A DNA stretch of 64,000 bases from Pseudomonas sp. 5P_3.1_Bac2 (lineage in GTDB: Bacteria; Pseudomonadota; Gammaproteobacteria; Pseudomonadales; Pseudomonadaceae): NCBI RefSeq assembly GCF_025465995.1, contig NZ_JANLNY010000004.1:124001-188000 (forward strand). Reading direction: 5' to 3'. The notes under the pieces are model-generated. The model was given only the letters and a program-made list of their open reading frames with translations. It made no database searches and was not told the origin of the DNA. A program made the position numbers and the translations under genes. Positions 44,229 to 53,498 of the stretch are shown here, piece by piece (within the stretch, counting starts at the first letter, position 1; each line of letters begins with the position of its first letter).

Positions 44229-45209
44229 TTATTGCACCAGATCAAACTCCTGCGCCAACTCCTGATACTGACGCACCTGTTTTTTCACATAGGCATCCAG
44301 TTCGGCGCCGGTCATGGCGAAAGGGTACATCTGCCGCTCAGTGCGCAACTGGGCATAGTCCTTGGATGCCAATAACTGATCGAAAGTTTTTTGCCACCAG
44401 GCGTAGGCCTCGGGGCTGACTTTGGGGCCCAGATAAAAGCCCCGAATCACCGGCCACACCACGTCATAGCCTTGCTCTTTGGCGGTGGGGATGGAGGCGA
44501 CCCATTGTCCGGGTAAACGCTCTGCGGCCATTACCGCCAGCACTCGCATGTCGCCGGTGGCGATATGCGGCAGGGAGTCGGCAATATCCGTGCTGGCCAC
44601 CTGAATACTGCCGCTGAGCAGGGCGGTGGCCAGCTCGCCGCCGCCTTCCATGGCCACGTACCGCAACTGCTTGGGATCGATGCCGGCAGCGCGGGCGAGT
44701 AGGGCGCTTTGCATCCAGTCCTGGCCGCCGATGGTCCCGGCCGAGCCAATCAGCACCGCGCTGGGATTGGCCCTAATCGCCGCGAGCAGCTCATTGAGGT
44801 TGCGATAGGGCGAGTCGCTGCGCACGGCGATGGCGCCATAACTGCTGCCAATGGCGGCCAGCCAGTGCACCGCGTCTTCATCGAAACGACCGAATTTACC
44901 CAAGGCCAAATTCAGCAATGAACCGCTGGAAAACGCGGTGATGGTTTCACCATCCGCCGGCCGCTGTGCCACCACCGAGTTGTAGGCCACCGCCCCGACC
45001 CCGCCGGGCATATAGCGAATATGCAGCGGCGCCTTGAGCAGTTGGGTCTGGGCTAAGGCGCTTTGCGCCAGTTTGCAGGTTAGATCGAATGAGCCGCCAG
45101 GGGCCGCAGGGGCAATGCACTGCGGGTTGTGCGGCTCAAAGGCCCAAACAGCAGAAGTCAGAGTCAGGCAGCTAGTGGCCAGACACAGACGAACAAGGGC
45201 TAGGGACAT
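44229..45209 (-). CDS. TctC/Bug-family periplasmic binding protein
   Basis: 326 residues. Signal peptide (LCLATSCLTLTSAVWA), then the Bug fold that traps carboxylates in a closed cleft: APAAPGGSFDLTCKLA (first ligand loop) and MPGGVGAVAYNSV are conserved. Normally hands tricarboxylates or other carboxylates to TctA/TctB, which are missing here. Downstream of the OprD-type porin by 23 bases and probably in one transcript with it. Substrate such as citrate is inference from the neighbours. Confidence 0.9.
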   Translation of the reverse strand: MSLALVRLCLATSCLTLTSAVWAFEPHNPQCIAPAAPGGSFDLTCKLAQSALAQTQLLKAPLHIRYMPGGVGAVAYNSVVAQRPADGETITAFSSGSLLNLALGKFGRFDEDAVHWLAAIGSSYGAIAVRSDSPYRNLNELLAAIRANPSAVLIGSAGTIGGQDWMQSALLARAAGIDPKQLRYVAMEGGGELATALLSGSIQVASTDIADSLPHIATGDMRVLAVMAAERLPGQWVASIPTAKEQGYDVVWPVIRGFYLGPKVSPEAYAWWQKTFDQLLASKDYAQLRTERQMYPFAMTGAELDAYVKKQVRQYQELAQEFDLVQ

Positions 45210-45232
45210 GGACGGACCTCAAACGCAGAACT

Positions 45233-46492
45233 TCACCAAATCGGCAGGCTATAGCCGACAATAATCCGATTTTCGTCGGCATTGCGGGCAAATTGCGAGC
45301 GGAAAGTTGCGTTGCGCAGGCGAATGTTGACGTTTTTCAGCGGGCCGCTTTGTACGACGTAACGGATTTCCGAGTTGCGCTCCCATTCACTGCCGCGTTT
45401 ATCGCTGCCGGCAATGCGCGCATCTTCACCACTTAGGTAGCGGCTCATAAAGCTCAAACCGGGGATGCCCAGTGCGCTGAAGTCATAGTCGTAACGCGCC
45501 TGCCAGGAACGTTCGCCGGCGTTGGCGAAGTCGTTGATCTGCACGAAGTTGATCAAAAATGGATCGCTGCCGTCGAGGTAGGTAAAGCCGGTGTCGCCGC
45601 CCATGTCCTGATAGCCGAGGCCGAATTTATGTCCGCCCAAGCTGTAGCTGAACATGGCTTGCAGCGCTTGGTTATCCACCTCGCCGGCCTTGGCGCTGCC
45701 GCTGTCTTTGCTCAGGGATAAGCGCAGGTCGCTGGAAAACTTGCCCGGGCCTAGCTCATGGTTAGTGGTTAAACCGAAGTAGTGTTGACGGTAGATGTCC
45801 TGTACGTCGGCGTAGTAGTAACTGCCGTTGATGCCCTTAGTGAATTCGTACTCGGCGCCGGCGATGTTCATATGATCCGCGGTGATGCCACCGGCGTAGC
45901 GTTTGTTTTTGCTGTTGAGGGCTATTTTTTCCGCGTTGGTCGAGGCGCGGTCGACCGCCCGGTTAAAGCGTGCGCCGGTTAGCTTCAGACCACTCCATTC
46001 CGAGGAGGTGAGCATGCCGCCTTCGAGAATTTGTGGCAGCAAGTGACTGGTACTGGCCTTGATCACCGGCAGCTCGGGGATATGTGAGCCATAGCGCAAC
46101 TCGGTGGCCGAGACTTTGAATTTAGCGGTCAGCCCCAAGCGCGCGAACTGATCCGGCGTGCCGCCGTCGTCCTGCACGGGCAGCAGGTCGGTGCCGGTGC
46201 GGCCGCCGCCAGAGTCGAGTTTGATGCCGAGCATGCCCATGGCATCCACACCCATGCCGACGGTGCCTTCGGTAAAGCCTGAGTGCATATCCAGCAGGAA
46301 GCCCTGACCCCATTCCTCGCGTTTGTTCTGGCCTTCGCCATCGCGGAAGTCACGGTTGAAGTAGATATTGGTGGTGCTCAAGGTGGCGTTGCTGTCCTCG
46401 ATAAAATCGGCGTAGGCGACGCTGCTAAGACTGCTGATGGCCATGCCCAGCAATTGGACAGGCAAGTGAGTGCGAACTGAGGTCAGGCGCAT
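45233..46492 (-). CDS. OprD-family outer-membrane porin, OpdH-like
   Basis: 419 residues with a 27-residue signal peptide (LPVQLLGMAISSLSSVAYA) and the OprD pattern: FIEDSNATLSTTNIYFNRDF, REEWGQGFLLDMHSGFT, long 18-strand barrel text, ending VGYSLPIW with a terminal Trp. OpdH of P. aeruginosa takes up cis-aconitate/tricarboxylates and lies next to tctDE, as here. The chosen ATG has GGGAG ahead and gives a proper signal peptide; the longer frame does not. Confidence 0.92.
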   Translation of the reverse strand: MRLTSVRTHLPVQLLGMAISSLSSVAYADFIEDSNATLSTTNIYFNRDFRDGEGQNKREEWGQGFLLDMHSGFTEGTVGMGVDAMGMLGIKLDSGGGRTGTDLLPVQDDGGTPDQFARLGLTAKFKVSATELRYGSHIPELPVIKASTSHLLPQILEGGMLTSSEWSGLKLTGARFNRAVDRASTNAEKIALNSKNKRYAGGITADHMNIAGAEYEFTKGINGSYYYADVQDIYRQHYFGLTTNHELGPGKFSSDLRLSLSKDSGSAKAGEVDNQALQAMFSYSLGGHKFGLGYQDMGGDTGFTYLDGSDPFLINFVQINDFANAGERSWQARYDYDFSALGIPGLSFMSRYLSGEDARIAGSDKRGSEWERNSEIRYVVQSGPLKNVNIRLRNATFRSQFARNADENRIIVGYSLPIW

Positions 46493-46506
46493 CCTGTGGT
46501 TCTCCC

Positions 46507-46518
46507 TTTTATTCTTGT
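46507..46518 (-). promoter_or_regulatory. Hfq/Crc-type A-rich motif at the porin start
   Basis: On the minus strand ACAAGAATAAAA, containing AAGAATAA (AANAANAA), directly in front of the GGGAG ribosome site; ideal place for Hfq/Crc block of translation. Confidence 0.55.
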
Positions 46519-46743
46519 CGCGGCTGCGCACCACTGCACCAGCCGTTCTAATGTGGGTGGTAAAACCACCGGCCGCGATCCTAGGAAGGCAAGCTTTCAC
46601 TAACCTTTCAAAGTTGATTGTTGTTTGTAGGGCGATAACTCGTGGTGATCGTTGGCCAATTCACATTAGGCGCCGCACCTGTAAACTCTCGCGCCACGGG
46701 GAGTTGCTGGAGTAGCAAGGCCAGCTTGATACAGGAGGTACAA

Positions 46744-47415
46744 GTGCGAATTTTGCTGGTGGAAGACCATCTGCAGTTGGCGGCCAGTGTCGCTCAGGCG
46801 TTAAAGGGCGCCGGCTGGACAGTGGACGTGTTGCATGACGGTATTGCCGCGGACTTAGCCCTGAGCAGTGAGGATTATGTGTTGGCCATCCTCGATGTGG
46901 GCTTACCGCGTTTGGACGGTTTTCAGGTGCTCGGCCGCCTGCGTGAACGCGGCAATAATTTGCCCGTGTTGATGCTGACTGCGCGTAGTGAGGTCAAGGA
47001 TCGGGTATACGGACTCAACCTCGGCGCCGATGATTATCTGGCCAAACCCTTTGAGTTGTCCGAGCTGGAAGCGCGGGTTAAAGCCCTGCTGCGGCGTACC
47101 GTGCTTGGCGGTGAACGCCAGCAAAGCTGCGGTAACTTACGCTATGACCTGGAGACACGGCGCTTTAGCCTGGATGAGCAACTGCTGACGTTGACCTCCC
47201 GCGAGCATGCCGTGCTGGAGGTCATGATCGCCCGTCCGGGCCGGGTGCTGAGCAAGGAGCAACTGGCCGCCCAAGTGTTTGGCCTGGATGAAGAGGCGAG
47301 CAGCGACGCGATTGAAATCTACGTGCACCGCCTGCGCAAAAAACTCGAAGGCGGTGCGGTGCGCATCGTTACATTTCGCGGTTTAGGTTATTTGCTGGAG
47401 GCCGCGGGTGAGTGA
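46744..47415 (+). CDS. tctD: Response regulator TctD
   Basis: 223-residue OmpR-type regulator. Receiver with acidic pocket VEDH, phospho-acceptor Asp51 (LDVGLP) and Lys in YLAKPF; winged-helix domain (~130-220) with RVLSKEQLAAQVF and IVTFRGLGYLLE. AGGAGGT is five bases before the GTG start. Divergent from the porin gene, which it most likely activates with tricarboxylates; overlaps the kinase gene by eight bases. Confidence 0.92.
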   Translation: MRILLVEDHLQLAASVAQALKGAGWTVDVLHDGIAADLALSSEDYVLAILDVGLPRLDGFQVLGRLRERGNNLPVLMLTARSEVKDRVYGLNLGADDYLAKPFELSELEARVKALLRRTVLGGERQQSCGNLRYDLETRRFSLDEQLLTLTSREHAVLEVMIARPGRVLSKEQLAAQVFGLDEEASSDAIEIYVHRLRKKLEGGAVRIVTFRGLGYLLEAAGE

Positions 47416-48796
47416 TGCCGGCAGTTTGCGCGGGCGCTTAATTCGGCGCTTGGCCCTGCTGTTGGCTGTGGTGTTTTTGATCAGCAGCCTGAGTGCTTAT
47501 TGGGGCTCGCATCAGGCGGTGGACCGCGCTTACGACCGCACCTTGTTGGCCTCGGCGCGGGCGGTGGTCGCCGGCCTGTACACCGAAGACGGTCAACTGC
47601 GCGCTAACGTGCCCTATATCGCCCTCGACAGCTTTGCCTACGACAGCGCCGGGCGCATCTATTACCAAGTGTTGGACAGCAGTGGGCGGATGGTCTCCGG
47701 CTATGAACATCTCCCGGCCGCGCCGAAGGGGACGCTGCGTACCGAGGACTACCCGGCGTTGGCGCGTTTTTATGACGGCCAATACCGCAATCAGGGGGTG
47801 CGCGTGGTCAGCTTGCTGCAACCGATTACCCCCCCTGGGCAGAGCGGCATGGCCGAGATCCGCGTGGCGGAAACCCAAGGCGCGCGTGAGCGCATGGTGC
47901 GTGAACTGCTGCTGGGCACCTTCCTGCGTATGGGCGCTTTGGCCCTTAGCGCATTGCTCTTGGTGTGGTTGGCGGTCAGCGTGGCGCTGCGCCCGCTGGA
48001 TCAGTTGCGGCGCAGTGTGGCGCAGCGCAGCAGCGATCAACTGCAGCCGTTACCCGTCGAGGGCATGCCGCGCGAGTTGCTGCCCTTGGTCAATACCCTG
48101 AATCAGTTCAACGGGCGCCTGCGTAATCTGTTTGAGCGCCAGTCGCAGTTTATTGCCGACGCCTCCCATGAGCTGCGCACCCCCTTGGCGGCGCTGAAGG
48201 CGCGGGTCGAGTTGGGCCTGCGCGACGAGCAGCCCGAGGTATGGCGCAGCACCTTGCAGGCCACCGGGCAAAACACCGACAAGCTGACGCACTTGGCCAA
48301 CCAGTTACTGTCGCTGGCGCGGGTTGAAAGCGGCGCCCAGGCCATTCTTGAAGGCGGTGCTCAGCGCTTGGATTTAAGCCAGTTGGCGCGGGAGTTGGGC
48401 ATGGCCATGGCGCCGCTGGCCCATGGCCGCGGCATTGCGTTGGCGTTGGAGGCGCAACAGCCGGTGTGGGTGATGGGCGAACCGACCCTGCTCAATGAAC
48501 TGCTCAGCAATTTGTTGGATAACGCCTTGGCCCATACCCAAGCCGGCGGCAATGTGATTTTGCGCGTGCTGCCGGCGGCGGTGTTGGAGGTCGAGGATGA
48601 CGGCCCGGGCATCCCGACGGAGGAGCATCAGCGGGTGTTTACGCGCTTTTACCGGCGCACCAACAAAGGCATGGGGGCAGGGCTGGGCTTGGCCATTGTC
48701 GGCGAAATCTGCCGTGCCCATCAGGCGCGCATCAGCCTGCATCAAGCGCAGCCGCAAGGCTTGCTGGTACGCGTCGGATTTAATCTGGCGCAGTAG
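47408..48796 (+). CDS. tctE: Sensor histidine kinase TctE
   Basis: 462 residues, inner membrane. Two helices (~12-32 and ~170-195) enclose a periplasmic domain (~35-165); linker, then kinase core with phospho-His in DASHELRTPL (~253), N-box ELLSNLLDNALAHTQ, and G-box DDGPGI and GMGAGLGLAI. Partner of TctD; begins with GTG inside the end of tctD. Confidence 0.92.
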   Translation: MSDAGSLRGRLIRRLALLLAVVFLISSLSAYWGSHQAVDRAYDRTLLASARAVVAGLYTEDGQLRANVPYIALDSFAYDSAGRIYYQVLDSSGRMVSGYEHLPAAPKGTLRTEDYPALARFYDGQYRNQGVRVVSLLQPITPPGQSGMAEIRVAETQGARERMVRELLLGTFLRMGALALSALLLVWLAVSVALRPLDQLRRSVAQRSSDQLQPLPVEGMPRELLPLVNTLNQFNGRLRNLFERQSQFIADASHELRTPLAALKARVELGLRDEQPEVWRSTLQATGQNTDKLTHLANQLLSLARVESGAQAILEGGAQRLDLSQLARELGMAMAPLAHGRGIALALEAQQPVWVMGEPTLLNELLSNLLDNALAHTQAGGNVILRVLPAAVLEVEDDGPGIPTEEHQRVFTRFYRRTNKGMGAGLGLAIVGEICRAHQARISLHQAQPQGLLVRVGFNLAQ

Positions 48797-48803
48797 CACT
48801 GCT

Positions 48804-48829
48804 GGCTGCCGCGAGCAGTCACGGCAGCC
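48804..48829. other. Hairpin between convergent tctE and HDOD genes
   Basis: GGCTGCCG and CGGCAGCC pair across a 10-base loop in the 45-base spacer; no T run, so a weak or factor-dependent terminator at best. Confidence 0.4.
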
Positions 48830-48841
48830 GGCGATGGCGGG

Positions 48842-49678
48842 TTACTGCAGCATGCTCATGGCGGCTTCCATGGCGGCCGAGAGGTCCTCGTCGTCATTGA
48901 GATGCTGGTTGGGGTCCAGGCCTAACTTGGCGAAGGCTGGAATTTTGCTCCAGTCCAGCTGAGTGTAGGGATGGTTGCTGCCTAGGTGGCTTTGCAAGGT
49001 GGCGACTTGGACGATATCCACGTAGTCAACCTGGGCACTGTCGCGGCTGAAGTTCAGATAGTTGCCCGGCACCATGGCGATCAGCTCGGGAAATTCCCAG
49101 GTGCGCAGGATCTTGTCGCCGATGATCGGGTGGATCTGCTCAATCACATGGTTAAGGCTGATCGAGTCGGCCAGCAGCGCATTGTGCTCTTCGGCATAGG
49201 TCAGGATTGGCAGCACGCCAATCTGATGGACTAAACCGGCGAGGGTCGCTTGGTCCGGCAGCAGACGTGTGTAGTGTTTGCACAGCACGTGGCAGATGCC
49301 GGCGATTTCCGTGCTTTTGTTCCACACCTCACGCATCTTGCGATCGACCACATCGGAAGTGGCCTGGAACATTTGCTCCATGGCCAGGCCCGTGGCCAGG
49401 TTGCAGGTGTAGTTGATGCCCAACCGGCTGATCGCCATTTGCAGGTCGGTGATTTCTTTGTTGCTGCGCAGCAGTGGGCTGTTCACCACCTTGATGATGC
49501 GCGCGGTAAGCGCGGCATCATTACCTATCACTTTGCTGAGCTGGGGAATGCCGATATTCGGATCTTCCGCAGCTTCGCGAACTTTAAGGGCGACCTCCGG
49601 CAGGGTCGGTAGCACCAGTTCGTCATTGTCGATGGCCTCGATCAGTTCCCGTTGGACTTTCTCGGCAAGGTTGCTCAT
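48842..49678 (-). CDS. HDOD-domain protein
   Basis: 278 residues taken up by one HDOD domain, a hydrolase-fold domain without the full metal-binding His-Asp set, found in signalling proteins. Text: LPTLPEVALKVREAAEDPNIGIPQL and VHQIGVLPILTYAEE. Function unknown. Lies ahead of the convergent ygfZ-sdhE block, in the same strand as ygfZ, 62 bases away. Confidence 0.88.
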   Translation of the reverse strand: MSNLAEKVQRELIEAIDNDELVLPTLPEVALKVREAAEDPNIGIPQLSKVIGNDAALTARIIKVVNSPLLRSNKEITDLQMAISRLGINYTCNLATGLAMEQMFQATSDVVDRKMREVWNKSTEIAGICHVLCKHYTRLLPDQATLAGLVHQIGVLPILTYAEEHNALLADSISLNHVIEQIHPIIGDKILRTWEFPELIAMVPGNYLNFSRDSAQVDYVDIVQVATLQSHLGSNHPYTQLDWSKIPAFAKLGLDPNQHLNDDEDLSAAMEAAMSMLQ

Positions 49679-49740
49679 GGAGTGGTCTCTTAATAGGCGT
49701 CGGCAATATTGTTATTGTAGGCTGAGCTTAATTAAGTACG

Positions 49741-50682
49741 TTAGTGCTTAATCTCTTCATCTGCATTCGGTGCGTAAGGCAAGTCCAACACGCTCAGCGG
49801 TTCACCGTCGGCGCTGGCCAGATGTACGCGACCATCTTGAGTGGCATCTTCTTGCAGCACGGCCAACAGCTCGATGCCTTGCTCGCTATGGGCGGCCAAT
49901 ACCACTTCACCGACGCTGGAGCTGTGCACCGGCGAGAACAGCTGGGTGCCAGCGGCCGGTAGTGCACTACTGGTGCTGCTTAAGCGCTGCAAACGGCGCT
50001 TGAGTTTGCCCAGGTACTGCATGCGCGCGACGATTTCCTGGCCGGTGTAGCAGCCCTTTTTAAAACTCACCCCGCCCAGGCTTTGCAGGTTGATCATCTG
50101 CGGGATAAACAACTCGCGGGTATCGCCCACGACTTGGCCGATACCGGCACGCACCTGGGCCAACAGCCAGTCATTCAGCGGCGCCTGGCTGAGGGTTTGG
50201 GCCAACTGCGCTTGCACCTCGTCAGCCAATTCAGCCGGTAACCACAACTCGGCGCGGCCATCGCTTAAGCGCACGGCCAGCAACTGCTGATGCTGGGCGA
50301 CGCTGTCGGCCTCGCTGGGTAACGTCAAACCCAGTTCGCGCAGTGCCTGATCGGCACCGCTTAAGCCGATACGCAGCCACTGGCTGCTCTCATCGCTCAG
50401 GGTCGATTTACTGAAGACGGCGTACTTTTTCAGATCGGCCAGCTGCGGCTCAAGCAGCTCGCTGGCCATGGCCAGCAAATAGCCGCCGTCTACGCTGACG
50501 ATACGAAAGCTCGACTGCATGCGCCCTTTAGGCGTGCAGCGGGCGCCGAGGCTGCTGCGCTCGGCGCTTAGGTAATTGAGGTTGCAGGTGACTTGGCCCT
50601 GCAGAAACTTGTTAGCGTCCACGCCGCGTACGGCAAGCACGCCTTCGTGGCTGAGGAGGCAATAAAACGCGGAATCGGCCAT
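49741..50682 (-). CDS. ygfZ: tRNA-modifying / Fe-S protein YgfZ
   Basis: 313 residues, folate-binding GcvT-like protein that helps assembly or repair of some iron-sulfur enzymes. The signature KGCYTGQEIVARMQYLGKLKRR (in pieces) with its conserved Cys is present. Divergent from sdhE, the usual arrangement in gammaproteobacteria. Confidence 0.93.
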   Translation of the reverse strand: MADSAFYCLLSHEGVLAVRGVDANKFLQGQVTCNLNYLSAERSSLGARCTPKGRMQSSFRIVSVDGGYLLAMASELLEPQLADLKKYAVFSKSTLSDESSQWLRIGLSGADQALRELGLTLPSEADSVAQHQQLLAVRLSDGRAELWLPAELADEVQAQLAQTLSQAPLNDWLLAQVRAGIGQVVGDTRELFIPQMINLQSLGGVSFKKGCYTGQEIVARMQYLGKLKRRLQRLSSTSSALPAAGTQLFSPVHSSSVGEVVLAAHSEQGIELLAVLQEDATQDGRVHLASADGEPLSVLDLPYAPNADEEIKH

Positions 50683-50855
50683 GGTGGGTAGCTATCGCTG
50701 ACTAAATGTTAGGGGGCTCATCATAGAGCGCCCCTGCTGCCTTGTCAGCGCTTGCGCGGCTACTACATAGCGGATGATTGCTTAGCTGTTGTGCCAGGCG
50801 GTCAATCGTGGCGGCATTTCCCGTATACTGCGCGGCTTATTTGAGGAGCAGATTT

Positions 50856-51110
50856 ATGGTCGACTCGGTTGAACTCAATCGCCTTTTTTGGCACAGCCGC
50901 CGCGGCATGCTCGAGCTGGATGTGTTGTTGGTGCCTTTTGTCCGCGAAGTCTATGCCAGCCTTGATGCCGAGGATCAGGCGCGCTATCGCAAGCTGTTGG
51001 AATGTGAAGACCAGGATATGTTCGGCTGGTTTATGCAGCGCGGCGAACCCGAAGATGCCGACCTGCGGCGCATCGTTCGGATGATTCTGGATCGTGTCCA
51101 GCCCAAGTGA
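50856..51110 (+). CDS. sdhE: FAD assembly factor SdhE
   Basis: 84 residues; promotes covalent flavinylation of succinate dehydrogenase SdhA. The required RGxxE motif is RGMLE at residues 16-20. GAGGAG ahead of this ATG sets the start; a longer frame upstream has no ribosome site. Followed by ygfX with a 17-base overlap. Confidence 0.94.
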   Translation: MVDSVELNRLFWHSRRGMLELDVLLVPFVREVYASLDAEDQARYRKLLECEDQDMFGWFMQRGEPEDADLRRIVRMILDRVQPK

Positions 51111-51546
51111 TGGCTTTGAATGCCAGTGGCGCCCGTCGCCCTGGTTGCTGCGCGGTTATTGGCTGGTTATAAGTGTGCTAGGCAGCGCCTTGCTGCTGAT
51201 CGACGGCCCGCTCTGGGCCCGAGGCTTGGCCGCGCTGCTGGCGCTGGTGCATGGCTGTTGGGTGTTGCCTCGGCATTTGCGCTTGAGCCATCCGGCGGCC
51301 TATCGCGGTTTGCGCTGCAATGCTCAAGGCTGGCAGGTGTTCAGTGCGCAGCAGGGCTGGCAAGCCATCGAGCTAAATCCCGATAGCCTGGCTTTGCCAT
51401 TGATTGTTCTGCTGCGTTTTCGCTTAGTCGGACAGCGCCGCCTGCGGGCAATCTGCATTGCCCGCGATAGCCTCACGGCTGATCAGCACCGGCGCTTACG
51501 CGTGCGCCTGAAGTTCAGTCGACATAGGTGGGCGGTTGCAAAATAG
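51094..51546 (+). CDS. YgfX-type membrane protein
   Basis: 150 residues with two membrane helices near the N-terminus ([16 protein letters not shown] and [15 protein letters not shown]), the YgfX pattern. It starts inside sdhE at GTG. In E. coli the partner YgfX was proposed as a toxin to SdhE, an idea not generally accepted. Its end runs 32 bases into the convergent nadB gene. Confidence 0.8.
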   Translation: MSSPSDGFECQWRPSPWLLRGYWLVISVLGSALLLIDGPLWARGLAALLALVHGCWVLPRHLRLSHPAAYRGLRCNAQGWQVFSAQQGWQAIELNPDSLALPLIVLLRFRLVGQRRLRAICIARDSLTADQHRRLRVRLKFSRHRWAVAK

Positions 51547-53131
51547 TGTCACGGGCTTCACTTAACTGCTCGGGATAGTCGAGGGTGTAGTGCAGGCCGC
51601 GGGACTCTTTACGCTGCATGGCCGACTTAATCATCAGGTCGGCCACCACCGCCAGGTTGCGCAGTTCAATCAAGTCACGACTGACTTTGTAGTTGCTGTA
51701 GAACTCATCGATTTCATCCAGCAGCAAGCGCACGCGGTGCTCAGCACGCTGCAAACGCTTGTTGGTGCGCACGATGCCAACGTAGTCCCACATAAAGCGC
51801 CGCAGTTCATCCCAGTTGTGGGCGATGATCACGTCTTCATCGGAGTCGGTGACCTGGCTTGCGTCCCAGTCGGGGAGGTCGCTAGGCATAGTGACCTGAT
51901 CCAGCTGCGAGACGATATCGGCTGCCGCAGAGCGGGCGTAGACGAAGCACTCCAGCAAAGAGTTGCTGGCCATGCGATTGGCACCGTGCAAGCCAGTGAA
52001 GCTGGTCTCGCCAATGGCGTAGAGGCCTTCCACGTCGGTTTGACCTTTGGCATTCACCACTACGCCGCCGCAGGTGTAGTGGGCGGCCGGTACCACCGGG
52101 ATGGGCTGGCGGGTGATATCAATGCCGAAATCCAGGCAGCGCTCATACACGGTGGGGAAGTGGCTCTTGATAAAGTCGGCCGGCTTATGGCTGATATCGA
52201 GGAACACACAGTCGATACCTAGACGCTTCATCTCATGGTCAATGGCGCGGGCGACGATGTCCCGGGGCGCCAGTTCCGCGCGCTCATCGAAGCGCAGCAT
52301 AAAGCGTTCACCGTTAGGCAGCTTGAGCAGGGCACCTTCGCCGCGCAGGGCCTCGGTGACCAAAAAGCTCTTGGCTTGCGGGTGATACAGGCAGGTGGGA
52401 TGGAATTGGTTGAACTCCAGATTGCCAACCCGACAGCCGGCACGCCAGGCCATGGCAATGCCGTCACCGCAGGCGCCGTCGGGGTTGCTGGTGTACAGGT
52501 ACACCTTGGCGGCGCCGCCGGTGGCGAGAATCACAAAGCGCGCACTGAAGGTGTCCACTTCGCCGCTGGCGCGGTCGAGCACATAAGCGCCGAGGCAGCG
52601 TTGGCCCTTGAGGCCGAGCTTGCGCTCGGTGATCAGATCCACCGCGACGCGCTGCTCAAGCAGTTCAACGTTGCTGCGCCGGCGGGTTTGCTCGAGCAGG
52701 GTATTAAAGATGGCGGCGCCAGTGGCGTCGGCGGCATGAATGATGCGCCGATGGCTATGGCCGCCCTCGCGGGTCAGGTGAAACTCAAAATGGCTGTCTT
52801 CGCCTGAGCTGTGATCGTCACGGGTAAATGGCACGCCTTGATCGATCAACCACTGAATGGCTTCGCGGCTGTGCTCGACGGTAAAACGCACCGCGTCTTC
52901 CCGGCATAAACCACCGCCGGCGACCAGAGTGTCGGCCACATGGGATTCAACTGTGTCAGTATCGTCCAGTACAGCAGCGACACCGCCCTGTGCCCAGAAG
53001 GTTGAACCGTTGGACAAGTTACCCTTGCTCAGCACTGCGATGCGCAGGTGGCTAGGCAGGGTCAGCGCTAGAGTAAGACCGGCGGCACCGCTGCCGATGA
53101 CTAGGACGTCGTGTTGGTAGTGTTGGCTCAT
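51515..53131 (-). CDS. nadB: L-Aspartate oxidase NadB
   Basis: 538 residues. FAD enzyme that makes iminoaspartate from aspartate for NAD synthesis. FAD motif [15 protein letters not shown] at the N-terminus, active loop [41 protein letters not shown], and catalytic-His text [13 protein letters not shown]. Divergent from algU, as in P. aeruginosa. GGGAATGACCC ahead of the ATG. Confidence 0.96.
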   Translation of the reverse strand: MSQHYQHDVLVIGSGAAGLTLALTLPSHLRIAVLSKGNLSNGSTFWAQGGVAAVLDDTDTVESHVADTLVAGGGLCREDAVRFTVEHSREAIQWLIDQGVPFTRDDHSSGEDSHFEFHLTREGGHSHRRIIHAADATGAAIFNTLLEQTRRRSNVELLEQRVAVDLITERKLGLKGQRCLGAYVLDRASGEVDTFSARFVILATGGAAKVYLYTSNPDGACGDGIAMAWRAGCRVGNLEFNQFHPTCLYHPQAKSFLVTEALRGEGALLKLPNGERFMLRFDERAELAPRDIVARAIDHEMKRLGIDCVFLDISHKPADFIKSHFPTVYERCLDFGIDITRQPIPVVPAAHYTCGGVVVNAKGQTDVEGLYAIGETSFTGLHGANRMASNSLLECFVYARSAAADIVSQLDQVTMPSDLPDWDASQVTDSDEDVIIAHNWDELRRFMWDYVGIVRTNKRLQRAEHRVRLLLDEIDEFYSNYKVSRDLIELRNLAVVADLMIKSAMQRKESRGLHYTLDYPEQLSEARDTILQPPTYVD

Positions 53132-53215
53132 GGGTCATTCCCGCGAAAAGCGGCCGCTAGTATATAGGGGCTATGATCCGCACAATAGCCGACTTGTCGA
53201 CGTCAGGCTCTAGCG

Positions 53216-53242
53216 GAACTTTATTGCGGATTGATGATCTAA
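53216..53242 (+). promoter_or_regulatory. Distal AlgU-type promoter of algU
   Basis: GAACTT (53216) - N16 - TCTAA (53238) fits the AlgU/sigma-E consensus GAACTT-N16-TCTGA. P. aeruginosa algU is known to have several promoters, two of them AlgU-dependent. Confidence 0.7.
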
Positions 53243-53306
53243 TACGGATTGTTTAGTGCTGTTTCGCCTAAGGGCGACGTTTTTATAACGAGCTCGCAGT
53301 TTTTTT

Positions 53307-53333
53307 ACTGACCTAAGGAGGTTTTAGGTCAGT
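53307..53333. other. Perfect inverted repeat with GGAGG in the loop
   Basis: ACTGACCTAA-GGAGGTT-TTAGGTCAGT: 10-bp perfect arms and a 7-base loop. Transcribed on the plus strand it would show GGA at a hairpin tip, the form favoured by RsmA/CsrA. It lies between the two AlgU-type promoters, hence only in the longer transcript. Confidence 0.6.
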
Positions 53334-53412
53334 GGCGTGGCTTCAGGATTGATTGGCTACGCTATTCCGTGCAGCTTTTCACATGTTCTGCAGGAAGCGT
53401 GTTTGTAGGAGA

Positions 53413-53439
53413 GAACTTTTGCGTAATGCCCAAGTCTAT
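53413..53439 (+). promoter_or_regulatory. Proximal AlgU-type promoter of algU (P1-like)
   Basis: GAACTT (53413) - N16 - TCTAT (53435), 60 bases before the start codon, in the position of the autoregulated P1 promoter of P. aeruginosa algU. Confidence 0.75.
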
Positions 53440-53498
53440 GTTGGCAGACCGATACAAGGGTTGGTGTTGCACTCCTTCAAACTTCATAAGGAGTATTC

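Larger units (their letters stand above)
53132..53498. other. Divergent spacer nadB-algU
   Basis: 367 bases with two AlgU-type promoters and a perfect inverted repeat (separate entries); also the nadB promoter. No gene. Confidence 0.6.
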
